This document shows, one piece after another, positions 12,011 to 22,684 of a stretch of DNA of 64,000 bases. The translations under genes and the position numbers were made by a program. The DNA lies in contig JAITYX010000003.1 of NCBI GenBank assembly GCA_021018815.1, positions 7,872,501-7,936,500 of the forward strand, given 5' to 3'. The notes below the pieces were generated by a model. It saw only the letters and a program-made list of their open reading frames with translations, was not told where the DNA came from and searched no databases. Within the stretch, counting starts at the first letter, position 1. Each line of letters opens with the position of its first letter. Source of the DNA: Talinum fruticosum (taxonomy: Eukaryota > Streptophyta > Magnoliopsida > Caryophyllales > Talinaceae).

Positions 12011-13277
12011 TTACTCTCCATATCGAATACAAAAGTCAATAAAATAATGTATCGAGCAAGCATCAAATGCACATAGGAAGCCGCTAGAGTCTCTTAATAT
12101 TTTTTACTAGTTATATATAGAAGGTAAGGCAAGCAACCACTTGCAAAATAAACATCCAAGTGTAACACTTGGCTAAACTATGGCCAAAATGGTTGCCACA
12201 CGTCGCCTTATCTATTCCTTAGGACACCTGTTCATTGAAAAATTAATGGCTTGATCAAACGCAAAGACTTTATCAACCCATAACATCAACAAAGTCAGTA
12301 TGTGCACTTTGCACATGGACTTGACAATTTGCCAGACTTAGACTAAACCCATACAAGATCACTAGTACCAATAAGTTCAAATTAATAAACTTCAATAATT
12401 TTAGTCGAGAACACATAACTCGGTCGTCATTTTTGAAGGGAGTGGGGGCTAAATGCACAAATCATACTAGTTTATCATTTAGAAATTACATTTTGCATTA
12501 CAATATGCATTAGTGTTTGCATTTAGGATATGAATAGCACAGTTCACGTCTAATAGCATGCAAGGCATATAGTCTACACAATAAAACAATCATACAGCAT
12601 GATACATCAATAGAAACATCAAACAAAGGTCATTGACTACCTACAAACCCGCTCACAAAAAGGACAAAATGTAGGGGTGATGCACACCAGTTACAACATG
12701 ATACAAGCAATGTTCGAAAAAGATATAAAAAAGAAAAGAGGCACATGACCTTATTCAACCATAAATCATAAATCTACATCAAAAAGGCATCAACATCAAA
12801 TGATCTTTTATATAAGAAGCTTGTCATTAATTAAAGCATGAGAACAGGGGCACACAACCCTATTCAATCATAAATCTACATCAAGGATCATAAGATTGAA
12901 ATCTCGAAGCGAGAAGGGGTACATTGCCCTCATTATTCACAAACAGGTGACTCACAAACTTTAAGTATTGCTTTTTATCCACAAGAAAAGCATGACATAA
13001 CAAAAAAAAAGGGGCACATGGCCCTAGTAAACTATCTTAGTTATATTAGCAATGGCAATACATTGACCATCGCTTCATTCAGGATCAATCAAAGTGGGGG
13101 TTACATGCTTAGTTCAAGCTCCAAATAGTTAACTTCGAACACCTCAACATCCCTCCACATCTAGAAAAAGCGAAAGTCATGTACCCAACAAAAGCCAAAC
13201 TTTAGGTTCCAAAGCGGCCAAGTTTAAGCATCTTATTGAGATTCGGGTTCAAAAGCGGTTAAGTTCAGGCACTCCTT
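12011..13277 (+). other. Non-coding gypsy-derived spacer
   Basis: No gene was found. Several PPT-like stretches (GTGGGGGCTAAATG at about 12442 and AAGTGGGGGTTACATG at about 13093) suggest decayed noncoding DNA from the 3' part of Tat-type gypsy elements. Repeated phrases such as GGGGCACATGGCCCT are scattered through it. Confidence 0.4.
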
Positions 13278-13896
13278 CACTACTACACGAACCACTTTTA
13301 ATGACGGGTCTTTAACGATGGTTAAAAGGATAAGCTGTCATGAAGAAGGGACTGGTGGCATTTTTGTAAATAATCGACCTTTTATAACACCTATGACCAC
13401 GGTTTATTAAAAGAACAATCGTCATAGATGAAGTCTGTTAACTTTTAACTACGATTTTGGAAAAAAATCGTAGTCATAAGTTATATTTAACGATGGTTCA
13501 ATTAAAGAGTCGTCGTTAAAAGTAGAAAGTTCACATTTAGCGACGATTCAATAATTGAACCGTCGTTAAATATCTTTTAAAAATCCATATTTTTAGGCCC
13601 AAGTCTTTTCAATTTCAGGAAACCCTAATAACCTCTCTTGCTCCCTTTCTCCTATGGGGTGTTCCTGCCTCTCTCTCTGGTCTCTCATCGCACCACTCTC
13701 TGGAAACCCTAATAACCTCTCTCACTCTCTCTCTATCCTACGGGATCCGCCGCTGTGTCTCTCTCTAGTCTCCCATCAAACGCGCCCCCTCCGCGCTCTC
13801 CCTCCCTCTCGGTCTCCTATCCAACCATTCTCTCGGTCATTTCCTTCGGAGCGAAAAAGATCTCGGAGCTTCTCCACCTTTCTCTCGTCGCCAACA

Positions 13897-14160
13897 ATGG
13901 CGATATCATCAACGGTAACAACTCACTTTCGTTTCTCCAATCGGCAAATTCTTTAAGTTTCGCTCCTTCCTCCGACCTCAAATCTTTGTCACCGTGAAGC
14001 GTTCCAATGGATTTGTGGTGTCAGCAACGTCGCCGGAGTCGAACAGCCGACCTTTGACCGGCGTCATTTTTAGCCCTTCGAGGAGGTGAAGAAAGAGCTT
14101 TCTATGGTGCCTACTGTGCCTCATGTTTCTCTAGCTCGTCAAAATTATGCGGATGAAAAA
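13897..14160 (+). pseudogene. Captured fragment of a plastid ferritin gene
   Basis: The start ATG at 13897 opens MAISSTVTTHFRFSNRQIL, then the frame shifts to LSFAPSSDLKSLSP and again to VKRSNGFVVSATSPESNSRP. Next come LTGVIFSP and, after a further shift, [20 protein letters not shown] plus ARQNYADE. This is the layout of plant ferritin: a chloroplast transit peptide, then the extension peptide before the four-helix core. No ferroxidase helices follow. Ferritin stores iron in plastids; this copy lacks the core and has at least three frame breaks, so it cannot make a working subunit. The assignment rests on the extension-peptide wording, which is very characteristic. Confidence 0.82.
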
Positions 14161-14396
14161 AGACATGCAATTTTGTGGATTAATGTTCGAGTGAAGGAGA
14201 TGGGTATGGAAGCAAGAATTTTGATTTGTTGTAAAGAATGTTGTTGTCCTTATTGAGCAGGCGTACATTGGAGGCTGATTCTAGGTACTTTACACTACAT
14301 TAAAATTTAATAGTATTTACTCAATGATTATGGCATAATTTTAACTAATTTTTTCGATCTTTGTATTTAAAATTGCCTCGTTATAACTTTCTTCTC

Positions 14397-14498
14397 ATGT
14401 GTGGAGATGAGGAAACCTTTTACGTTTGTGAATTTATCATTTCGAAAGAGGAAGAAGAACGATATGAGAAGTGGAAGAACTTCCTTGAACAGTTTTAA
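14397..14498 (+). other. Short open frame in the CACTA element, possible second captured exon
   Basis: A 33-residue frame starts ATG at 14397 and ends TAA at 14496-14498. It is acidic and rich in Glu and Lys (ISKEEEERYEKWKNFLEQF at its end). It could be the last exon of a captured gene, because a pyrimidine-rich stretch precedes it, but I do not recognise the family. Confidence 0.25.
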
Positions 14499-14499
14499 A

Positions 14500-14710
14500 T
14501 AATTTTACCTATAACTACAGTTCTTTCTCCATAGCCGTAGTTATAGGTGCTCTTTGACTACGGTTCGGATACCTATAACTACGAGTTACGGGTACCTATA
14601 ACTATAGTTCTTTCTCCAGAACCATAGTTATAGGGTACCTATAACTACGATTCTTTTCTAGGACCGTAGTTATAGGTGCTCTTTGACTAAGGTTTTTGAA
14701 TCGTAGTGAA
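14500..14710 (+). repeat. Subterminal tandem repeats of the CACTA element
   Basis: Several copies of ACCTATAACTACGRTTC and its inverted form GAACCRTAGTTATAGG alternate over about 200 bp next to the right terminus. Such arrays are transposase-binding regions in CACTA elements. Confidence 0.65.
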
Positions 14711-15800
14711 AGGTGGTATATACAATGACGCCCACATACACTACACCTGTTAACCGTCGTTAAAGGTTATTTTTAACCGTAGTTAAAAGTGATTTCGTAA
14801 TAGTGATTTGAGCTTTAGAATTTCGGACAAGTCAATTTCAAGCCATTTTCTATATTTTATTTCATCAAGTGACCAAATCTAGGCCAAGATCTATCATAAA
14901 AACAACAAACATGTATCCCTATTCACATGAAAGCGGATAGAAGTTGAGCTTCAAATTTAATAGCAGTCAAGTTTAGGCACCTTGTCGAGCTTCAAACTTT
15001 CAGGCAAGTCAAGTTCCAGCCCTTTCCTAGATTTCAATCTTGTGACCAAGTCTAGGCAAAACTCTTGTATAAAGACACCAAACATCCATCCTTATTTAGG
15101 CAAAAGTGGATAGATTTCATGAAGATCCGGCTACCGATCATTAGGCTCAACCGCCTCCAAACTTACAACAATTTGACTATAGATGATTAGGCTTGGATGT
15201 CATCCATTTCACGAAAATCTAACTACGGATCATCGAGCTTAATCGCCACCAAAATTATAAGGGTCCGACTAAAAATCATCAAGCTTGGATTCCATCTATT
15301 TCACAAGAATCTAGCTACATATCATCAAGCTTAAATGCCAGACAACCTTACAAAGATCCGGCTGCTATAAATTCAGGTAAAAATTCGAATTTATTTATGT
15401 TATTATCTAAAAAAATGTTGCCATGGGGAATATTTTATTACCGAGTTTTAGGACTTTAATTAGCCAACCTCCGAGAGGATCATATTGCGGATGCTAGCTA
15501 AATTTTAGACTTCATTATCCAAGTCAACTCGGACCTATCACCAAAGTTCCGATTGAGCCGGTGATCAAGTTTAGGAACCTATTCGAACTTCATGACTTTA
15601 ATTAGTCAAGTTCAGGAGTCATCCAGTCGGACATAATACCTCATTAGTCGAGTTCGGGCTCACCGCCAGGGTTCAGGTCATCCCCAAGCAACCAATTATC
15701 GGCTTTTATCCACACACTACAGCCGGCATCCGCAACAAAGCGAGAAAACCGATAAGCACATCTTAGTGTCTACATCGACTTGGTCAAAATAGGGGCTAAC

Positions 15801-16625
15801 TATAGACACCTAAAAGTACCTCACTTTCTTTTACTTATTTACTTATTTTTCGTAATGGCTTGATGATGAAAATTCAGTTTTCTTCTATATGCTTGGGGTA
15901 AGATAGGATTGACATGGAGGTGTCCTACCCTTTTCTAGAACAAAAGGCAAATATAAGCTCATACCACAAAAATAACCTAAAAATCCAGCCCAAGAAACCC
16001 TATCCCGGACCAAGCTAGGAACCAAGCACCGGTTCCAAGCTCACCGAAACTCTGTCATTTTGACCTATTCAAATCGAACATATTTCCAGATTGTTTTTGT
16101 GGCAAATTTTAGGTGTCTTTTTCTCATTCATGCTATTCATTTTGGGTGGCTAAGTGAGATAAACCCTAAACCTAAGCCTTTCTATAAATAGGGACCCCCT
16201 CGCACCCTCATTTTACACCTTGAGCATTCTCTTTTTCCTTTATTCCAACACCTCATTCACTCTTGATGCACACTTGAATCTCCCCTTGCTCACACCCAAA
16301 ATTTTTGATTTCTCACTCTCATTATTTCCGTACTCTCCCAAAAAGAAACCTTCCTACCTCCTCAAAAACTTTTATTCTTTTTATTCTTTTTTATTCTCTA
16401 GTAATAAATCTCATTTTTTCCACCAAAATTTAAAATCATTTTAAACTAAACTTGCAGCCAAGGTTTTCCAATCAGGATTGCTCCTATAATCTAGTTCAGA
16501 AAATCGGGACTAGTTCATGCCACTGGAAACCCACTCGGTTTCTTGTGGCAAGTTTAGGGCTTGGCTCCTAGCCCAAACATCCTTTGTTGTTTGACCCATT
16601 AAGCCGTGTTGTAGCCTATTTCAAC
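15801..16625 (+). repeat. 3' LTR of a Tat-like Ty3/gypsy element (right boundary approximate)
   Basis: A polypurine tract, AAAATAGGGGCTAAC (15786-15800), precedes TATAGACACCTAAAAGT, the usual TGTAGACACCTAAA start of many plant gypsy LTRs with its G lost. A strong core promoter, CTATAAATAGGGACCCCC, lies at about 16180-16197, followed by a pyrimidine-rich leader. The stretch GGCTCCTAGCCCAAACATCC near 16563 resembles 62587-62610 in the second gypsy-like region. The right end is uncertain because no inverted terminus is obvious. Confidence 0.6.
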
Positions 16626-17235
16626 ACAGTTCTTTTCGTTTTGCCTATCCCAAAATCTTCTAAAGATTTTTGAAAAGTAAAATAATTTCTAAAAACACCG
16701 AGCCAGAAAATAATTTTAAAATTTAGAGACGTAATTTTTAGTAAGAGCACCTCATTGAAATCAACATTCATAGAAAACAATGTCTTGTAGGGATTGTCCC
16801 TACAAGAACAAAGGACTCTAAAATGTTTGACACTAGTGTCATACCATGCATTGGATGGACTTATATTATGTAATTCATAAAATTTTTGTGAATTGAAAAT
16901 ATTTAATGCTTTTGACAATCATAATATATCTATCTATAAATTATCAAATACAATCAATTTAAAAGTAAATTCTTAATTATATAAAACAGAAAAATAAAGC
17001 AGTATCCAATGAGAGAGTACCCTCAATTTTAAGCATAGATTATAAATATAAATTGAAGTTATAAGAAAAGATGAATAGTTTAACTGAACTAAACATAGGA
17101 AACGAAAAGATAGACAAATTATGAGCATTGATAATTGCTTTTTAAAAACAAAAGGGCTTGAGGCAACATGGCATAAATAGGAATAAACGTGTAGCCAATA
17201 ATATTACCATGTTTAGCGAAAGGATATGGTATTAC
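16626..17235. other. AT-rich spacer without a supported gene
   Basis: A 100-codon minus-strand frame (16616-16918) is present but matches nothing I know and has no repeat or codon signal. Nothing else was seen. Confidence 0.5.
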
Positions 17236-17280
17236 CATTAGTATATGGCTCTCCAGGAGTACAGACCATCATATACTTCC

Positions 17281-17650
17281 GTGATTAATTAGTATATAAT
17301 TATATATTAATTAGTATACAATTGTATAATGATTAGTGTATAATTATTTATACACTAATTCATAACCATTTGTACACCAATTCATAACCATTTATACAAA
17401 AATTTTTAAACTTTTTGTAAACGAAATTCTAACAGCTTGTACACAAATTCTTACTTATTGTACACCAATTAATAACTATTTGTACACCAATTCATAACAA
17501 TTTGTACACCAATTCATACCCACTTGTACACAAATTTTTAAACCTTTTGTACACGAAATTCTTAACAGCTTGTACACGAATTCTTACAAATTGTATACCA
17601 GTTCTTAACCATTTGTACACCAATTCATCACCATTTGTACACTAGTTCAT
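17281..17650. repeat. Minisatellite array, about 22-bp units
   Basis: About 16 degenerate units of the form TTTGTACACCAATTCATAACCA run head to tail. A larger period of about 128 bp is also visible, marked by AAATTTTTAAAC at about 17398 and 17525. Unit ends lie directly next to the captured gene fragment. Confidence 0.85.
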
Positions 17651-18003
17651 GAAGGAAAAGCCATTCCCGACGAGGATGGACTTGGTGAGAGAGAGAGTTA
17701 GGGTTTCGATGGAGGACTGGACAGAGGATAAAGAAAGGTCGGCGACCTCACGGCATGTGGAGGAGAGAGAAGGACAGAGGTCAACGAGAGTCATGGGTTT
17801 CTTCGAAGGGTCCGCTTAGGACCGAATCGGTGAGCTCTTAAGGGATTGGAGGATTACAACATCAAGTTTGAGACGTTTTTGGAATGGAAAGGATTTTGAG
17901 GCGGTGCTGGTTTTGATGGAGGCGGAGGCGGAGGCCTTCTTCGTCCGTGTCGGAGTCGGAGAGGTGGTGGTCGGCGCGGTGACGCTTTCTCTTGTCCGCC
18001 ATT
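17650..18003 (-). pseudogene. Captured first-exon fragment, DNA topoisomerase VI subunit A (SPO11-3)-like
   Basis: The start ATG is at 18003, after a CT-rich leader. The N-terminus MADKRKRHRADHHLSDSD is basic then acidic. After frame shifts come SFPFQKRLKLDVVILQSLKS, a TAA stop near 17817, and TLVDLCPSLSSTCREVADLS followed by SVQSSIETLTLSLTKSIL. The last phrases match my memory of the N-terminal region of plant SPO11-3 (RHL2/BIN5), the A subunit of topoisomerase VI needed for endoreduplication. The sequence stops at GNGFSFMN where the gene would continue into the catalytic part. With frame breaks and no Toprim or active-site Tyr region, it is non-functional. Confidence 0.6.
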
Positions 18004-18208
18004 TCCCGAACAAGTAAGGATAGAGAGAGGGTGTGTGGCTGGAAAGGGAAGAGGGGGAGAGAGAGTGAGTGGGAAAGGAAGAGTGATGACAAAATTATGT
18101 AAAAAAGAGCAAGTGAAATTATAAAATTACCCTCGAGAGTACTGATAATATATCCTCCTAGGAGTATATTAGAATTCGACATGGTATTACTAACATATTT
18201 TATTTACG

Positions 18209-18246
<38 letters not shown>
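18209..18246. repeat. (GATA)n microsatellite
   Basis: About nine uninterrupted GATA units just outside the MULE-like element. Confidence 0.95.
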
Positions 18247-18247
<1 letters not shown>

Positions 18248-18643
18248 AGTATTATTAAAATGTCATAAAAACATATTATCTTATTAAATCGATAATGCAC
18301 ATAGCATGCAAGACTAATTAAAACAACGCCAATCCCCACCCAGCTATAGTGATCATAATTCGGTGGGATTAAAAATTAATATCTTTAAAGAAAACTAGGT
18401 ACTATTTTTAAATTTGGGATTATTGTTATCTAATATCCCAAAAAGTTGGAATAATTATTGTTCAAAATTCCTTTTTAAAAAATTTAAAAGATTACCAAAC
18501 TTTATATTGCATTGCCACTTAAATGAAGTAGCGAATCAAAGTTTGTGGAACAGTGACCATCTTTATTCATGGAGTCTTCTAAAAGTTGAACCTGATTTTA
18601 GGGCAATGATTCGTGGTGCAAATCTATTAAGTTTCTTACTTTA

Positions 18644-18786
18644 GGGCCTATTAATTTTAGTGTTTATAATAGCGTTACTAATAACTCATAATAATTTATA
18701 GCATCTATTAATTAACTATAACAAATCATAACAACTCATAATAGTTATAATAGTTATAATCGCTATAACCATTAATTATAATCTCA

Positions 18787-18829
<43 letters not shown>

Positions 18830-19520
18830 TTATTATTATTATTATTTGTCGTTGTCCTGATTATTAATGTGTTGTTGTGGTAATTGTATTGGTATGAAAG
18901 ACACACAAATATTTTTATTAAATAGGCCACTGCTGTCATGATATTCAAATTGTTATGTAAATAATGTTTCAATAACATGTATCTAGAGAGGGATAAATAT
19001 TATTTTTATTTTTGTTGTAGGTTTTGATTTAGGGATAGATTTTTTTATTTTGGATACAAAGGATAGATATTGTTTAGTTTTTGTGTTCAATTTTATTTGG
19101 GTATTTTTGTTAATTTTTTAATTGCATAATTATTCGGCCTTTTTGTTAAATTTTGTAGTTGCATTTTAAAAATTTTTGAGATATATATTACTTGGAGCTA
19201 TTGTTTTGTTTCCCCAAAAACAACTCATATAAAAATAAAATATGGTGACAAACAAAACATGAACTTCTAACCAAATAAAAATTAAATAAATTAGCAAAAA
19301 ATATTTTTTAAATATTTATTATTAATCAAAGTTCTTTATATCAATAATATCACTAATGGTATCTTAATTACTTATAAAAGATAACAACTAATTATAATAA
19401 CTCATAAAAATTTATAACAGTTATAACAAGTAATCATAGCAGCTCATAACGACTCACAACTAATTATAATAGCTCATAAATAACTCACAACTACTATAAC
19501 AATCAAAACAAATAGACCCT
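18644..19520. mobile_element. PIF/Harbinger-like non-autonomous element
   Basis: The left end is GGGCCTATTAATTTTAGTG and the right end, reversed, is AGGGTCTATTTGTTTTGATT. Both are flanked by TTA (18641-18643 and 19521-19523), the PIF/Harbinger target. Both ends continue into repeated ATAACTCATAA/AGTTATAATAG phrases, giving long AT-rich inverted subterminal regions. No transposase is present. Confidence 0.55.
18787..18846. repeat. (ATT)n microsatellite
   Basis: About 20 ATT units with one interruption, inside the PIF/Harbinger-like element. Confidence 0.95.
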
Positions 19521-20016
19521 TTAAAGGAAAAAAATGGAAAACTTATATTTCATTCCATTACATAATTAGTTATATTGTGAATTAATTGTCATATTGTCAT
19601 TACAATACACCAGATCAAAAAGTAGATTATTTATAACAGAAAGTTTTGCAAGAAGGCTATGACAGGTTTCTTTATTTGGTGTTTCGGTGTTCATGACATA
19701 CCAGCAAGTGATTTTTGAATCGGAATATTGAGATGGTCTACAAGAAGGCTATGATGACCCAAAAAACAAAACGCGAAAGAAAATGCACTTACTATTCATG
19801 CCATTAAGTAAATTTTTGTCATGTAATCATTAATCCACAATAGAAGCTGTTGTAATACTTGAAAAGTCTGAGTGAGTTTTGAATTGGAATACTTAAAAAT
19901 ATTGTAACAAGATTTCTCATGCTAATTCCTCCTCTATATTGTTGTTTGTCATATCATCCTCTTTCCTATACTATTACACAAGTAAAGGGGCTTAAATTTC
20001 CAACATATATCATTAA
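19521..20016. other. AT-rich spacer, no gene seen
   Basis: No frame, repeat or RNA signature worth reporting. Confidence 0.5.
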
Positions 20017-20407
20017 GGTTTTATTTGATTTTAAAAAATAGGGTGGAAAGAAAATTTAAAAGAAAAAAAGTAATAGAAAAAAAGTTAAAGGAAAATTTTT
20101 TTTTCTTGTGTTTGGTTCAAGGAAAAATAGAGAGAGAAAAAAAGTACAATCATTTTACAACTTCTTACTCATCCACCACATTGCAATGAAAAGGAGAGAG
20201 AAAATACTTAATAACATTGATTAATTGAAGCCACTATATTTTTCTTATCCATCCACCATTGCCATGAGAGGAGAGAGAAAATTCTTAATGGGTTTTCTTA
20301 ATAAAAGACCTTCTCTTGTCTCCATTTCTCTGTCTATATGAATTTTTCTTCCGTTTTTCTCTCAATTTTTAAAGGAAAATATCATTGACCAAATTGACAA
20401 AATTTTC
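20017..20407. mobile_element. Left part of a MITE-like TIR element, split by a copia insertion
   Basis: After TAA (20014-20016) the sequence GGTTTTATTTGATTTTAAAA begins. Its inverted partner ends at 28563 (CCATTTGATTTTAAGAAAA when reversed), again followed by TAA. Both arms also share GGAAAG-rich continuation. Joining 20017-20407 with 28449-28563 gives a TIR element of about 0.5 kb, class uncertain but with a TAA-type target. Confidence 0.5.
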
Positions 20408-20892
20408 TGCTAGACGAGGTTAATAAAACGGCCACTTAGGCTCGTTAGTTTCCACTTAATCAATCTCCCATTTTTCCCAGGAAAATTTCCTGGATAAGTG
20501 GGATGGTTAATGAAGTTGAGATAGACTCAACTTCCCAACTCGGAGATAGGAGCGAATGCTCCTATTTAATTTGGATATGGAATATATAGAAAGATACGGG
20601 AGAAAGACGTACACGGCATCCGCCGCTTCTCTCATATTTTCTCTAGAAATTCTCTACTCTCTATCACGATTAGAACCACCATCCCAAGGGTCTTCGGGTT
20701 TGTATTGTGGCTGCTATCCGGCGACTCTAGTAGCCACCAATTATATCATTCGGGTGACACTAGTAGATCCGGACTTCGGATTATAACCGGAATTGGTGTG
20801 TTCGTGACACTCGGAATTTGTTTGTGGGCTATCGAACGGCAATCGATCCAATTGCTTCCGCATTACTAAGGTTAGACCTTAAATTTCCTACG
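20408..20892 (+). repeat. 5' LTR of the plus-strand copia element
   Basis: It starts TGCTAGACGAGGTTAATAAA and ends AAATTTCCTACG, where the right copy has CTACA. It contains CTATTTAATTTGGATATGGA, an AT-rich promoter-like region, near 20562. Confidence 0.9.
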
Positions 20893-20893
20893 G

Positions 20894-20904
20894 TTGTATC
20901 GAGC
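20894..20904 (+). other. Primer binding site of the copia element
   Basis: TTGTATCGAGC directly follows the 5' LTR and matches the Met-tRNA complement TGGTATCGAGC with one change. Confidence 0.7.
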
Positions 20905-22245
20905 ATAAGATTGCTTGTTCCTAACCCCGATTAGTTTTAGCCTCGATTAGATTTGTTTAGTACTAATCTAAATTTAATTCTCGTTTAGTTCGGATTATGT
21001 GTCCGTTAACGTCCCCGACTTGACCCTCTGTAATTAACGAACCATCGCCTCCGTGGCGGCACCCCCTCTCAACGACCATGGCGTAAACGGTCCGTAGCCC
21101 TAACCAATTGCCTCGGTGGCGACGGCGATGACCGCGGCATGGCCTTAGTGGCCCAACGCCATCAATACCGATATGGCTGACCCAAAACCCAAATTAAAAA
21201 AAAAAAGGAATCGAAGTTAAGTAATCGAACTAACCCATCAAACCGCCGGAGAGATGGGTGGCGTGTACCTACACGCACCGCCATCGAAGATTAGTTCTTC
21301 CTCTCATCTTGCTTCTCCAATATCGATCTACAACCACCGAGTTTTTTCGCGAAAACAAACCTGGTGGTGGCGCGTGTGATTCACATGCACCACGCCGTCG
21401 CTACCACTTGTTGATACCGGTGTTAATCGGTTGCTTAGCGGCCGATCTACACCATGATGGTGGTATTTTCGTCGAAAAAGGTGGAACGAGGCTTATGGGT
21501 CTCGTTTTTGCTCGGCGGAGAAGGGCGGGGATTAGCATCATTTGGGCTATTTTCTAGGTCGCTAGAAAACAAAAAGTGATCATGGCTTTGCCACCGGAGA
21601 TCATGGAGTCACGTTGCGGCCTTCCTCCCGTAGCCATGGCTACTCACGGAGGTCAAGGAGAGAGGGAGAGAGGATAGAGAGGAAAGAAGCTCTCCGGAAA
21701 AAGGGAGTGCTTGAATAAATGAAAGGGGATATGTCAACAGGCTGGCGTGGGAATCAAGGGCTAGCGTGCCCTTCCTCTTTTTTTATTTCTTTTCTACCAA
21801 GCCCCGGTTATTGTTTTTGCCGTTCCCGAGGCCTCATTTTTTCCCAATCCTTATTTTTCATTCCCGAGGCACGTGTATTCGATTCACGAGATGGTCCATT
21901 TTATTTATTCAATTAGCATGCTGATAATATTAATACGTTTAGTACGTAATTTTAATTTTTTATTTTGTATAAATTTAAATTAATATTAATCTGATTTTAT
22001 AATTTTGTGTAAGTTATTTTAATAAGTTAATTCTATCACTTAATATGAATCTGTTTCATATTATATATGTAAATTATATAAGCTGTGTTTTATGTAATCA
22101 TTTTGTTTGGCATGTTATTTGTTTAATATATGTAATTTCGTATTACATGTTTTAAAAGTGGACAATTAGCATGAACATTATATAAATATGTTTAATATAG
22201 TGTTGTGTAAATTAGTTTTATATAAAGCAATATCTTTGCTTTACA

Positions 22246-22320
<75 letters not shown>

Positions 22321-22684
22321 TTTGTTTCATGAAGTCATATTAATTATAAAATTAGTTCCTATATAACATGAGTTAAGTGATATTATCTATAAATTAATTT
22401 TAGAATTAATGTGAATATGTTTCATGTGAATTAACAATATCACTTACAAAATTCTCTTTTTGTAAATTAGTTTTACATCTTAACCACCTTTGTGGTGTGT
22501 AAAGTTCAATGTTAATTCGTTTAACGTTAAAATTCATATGAATATGTTTTCCGTGGAATTAAATTGTCAATTAGTTTTTCTAAAATTTCTAGTTCATTCC
22601 ATATGTGATGATTATGAGTTTAGCAAAATTTTCGATCATACGACTTGAATGATGAAGTTTATGAAAATTTGATTGTTTTAAGAT
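20905..22684 (+). other. Long untranslated leader of the copia element
   Basis: This 1.8-kb stretch between primer site and gag has a GC-richer block (about 20990-21720) and an AT-rich block with a TA microsatellite (22249-22317). Short frames exist but none is recognisable. The GC-rich block contrasts with the rest of the element and could be captured DNA, but I cannot assign it. Confidence 0.4.
22249..22317. repeat. (TA)n microsatellite
   Basis: About 34 TA units in the leader of the copia element. Confidence 0.95.

Larger units (their letters stand above)
13278..14805 (+). mobile_element. Non-autonomous CACTA element with captured host DNA
   Basis: The left end reads CACTACTACACGAACCACTT and the right end, reverse complemented, reads CACTATTACGAAATCACTTT. 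Both continue into TTAAYKACGG. Subterminal repeats of the type TAACGACGGTT line both ends, as expected for transposase binding in En/Spm (CACTA) elements. The flanking 3-bp duplication is imperfect (CTT and ATT). No transposase frame exists in the 1.5 kb. The interior contains a ferritin gene fragment, a duplicated CTCTCT-rich leader and a short unassigned frame. Confidence 0.8.
17236..18180. mobile_element. Pack-MULE-like element flanked by a 10-bp direct repeat
   Basis: The exact 10-mer ATGGTATTAC occurs at 17226-17235 and 18181-18190, a length that suits Mutator-like insertion (about 9-11 bp). The ends are only weakly inverted: TAGTATATGGCTCTCCAGGAG on the left, TAATATACTCCTAGGAGG on the right when reversed. 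Inside are a minisatellite and, on the minus strand, the promoter-proximal part of a host gene. No transposase is present. Without clear TIRs the class is an inference. Confidence 0.45.

Noticed and set aside
16616..16918. Minus-strand 100-codon frame
   Set aside because: No recognisable domain, no supporting signal and AT-rich composition; chance frame is the simplest explanation.
17281..17650. Regularly spaced repeats that could suggest a CRISPR array
   Set aside because: Units are contiguous and degenerate with no unique spacers, and the DNA is plant nuclear; it is a minisatellite.
21258..21557. Plus-strand 99-codon frame in the copia leader
   Set aside because: No known domain; lies in an untranslated leader and is not conserved-looking.
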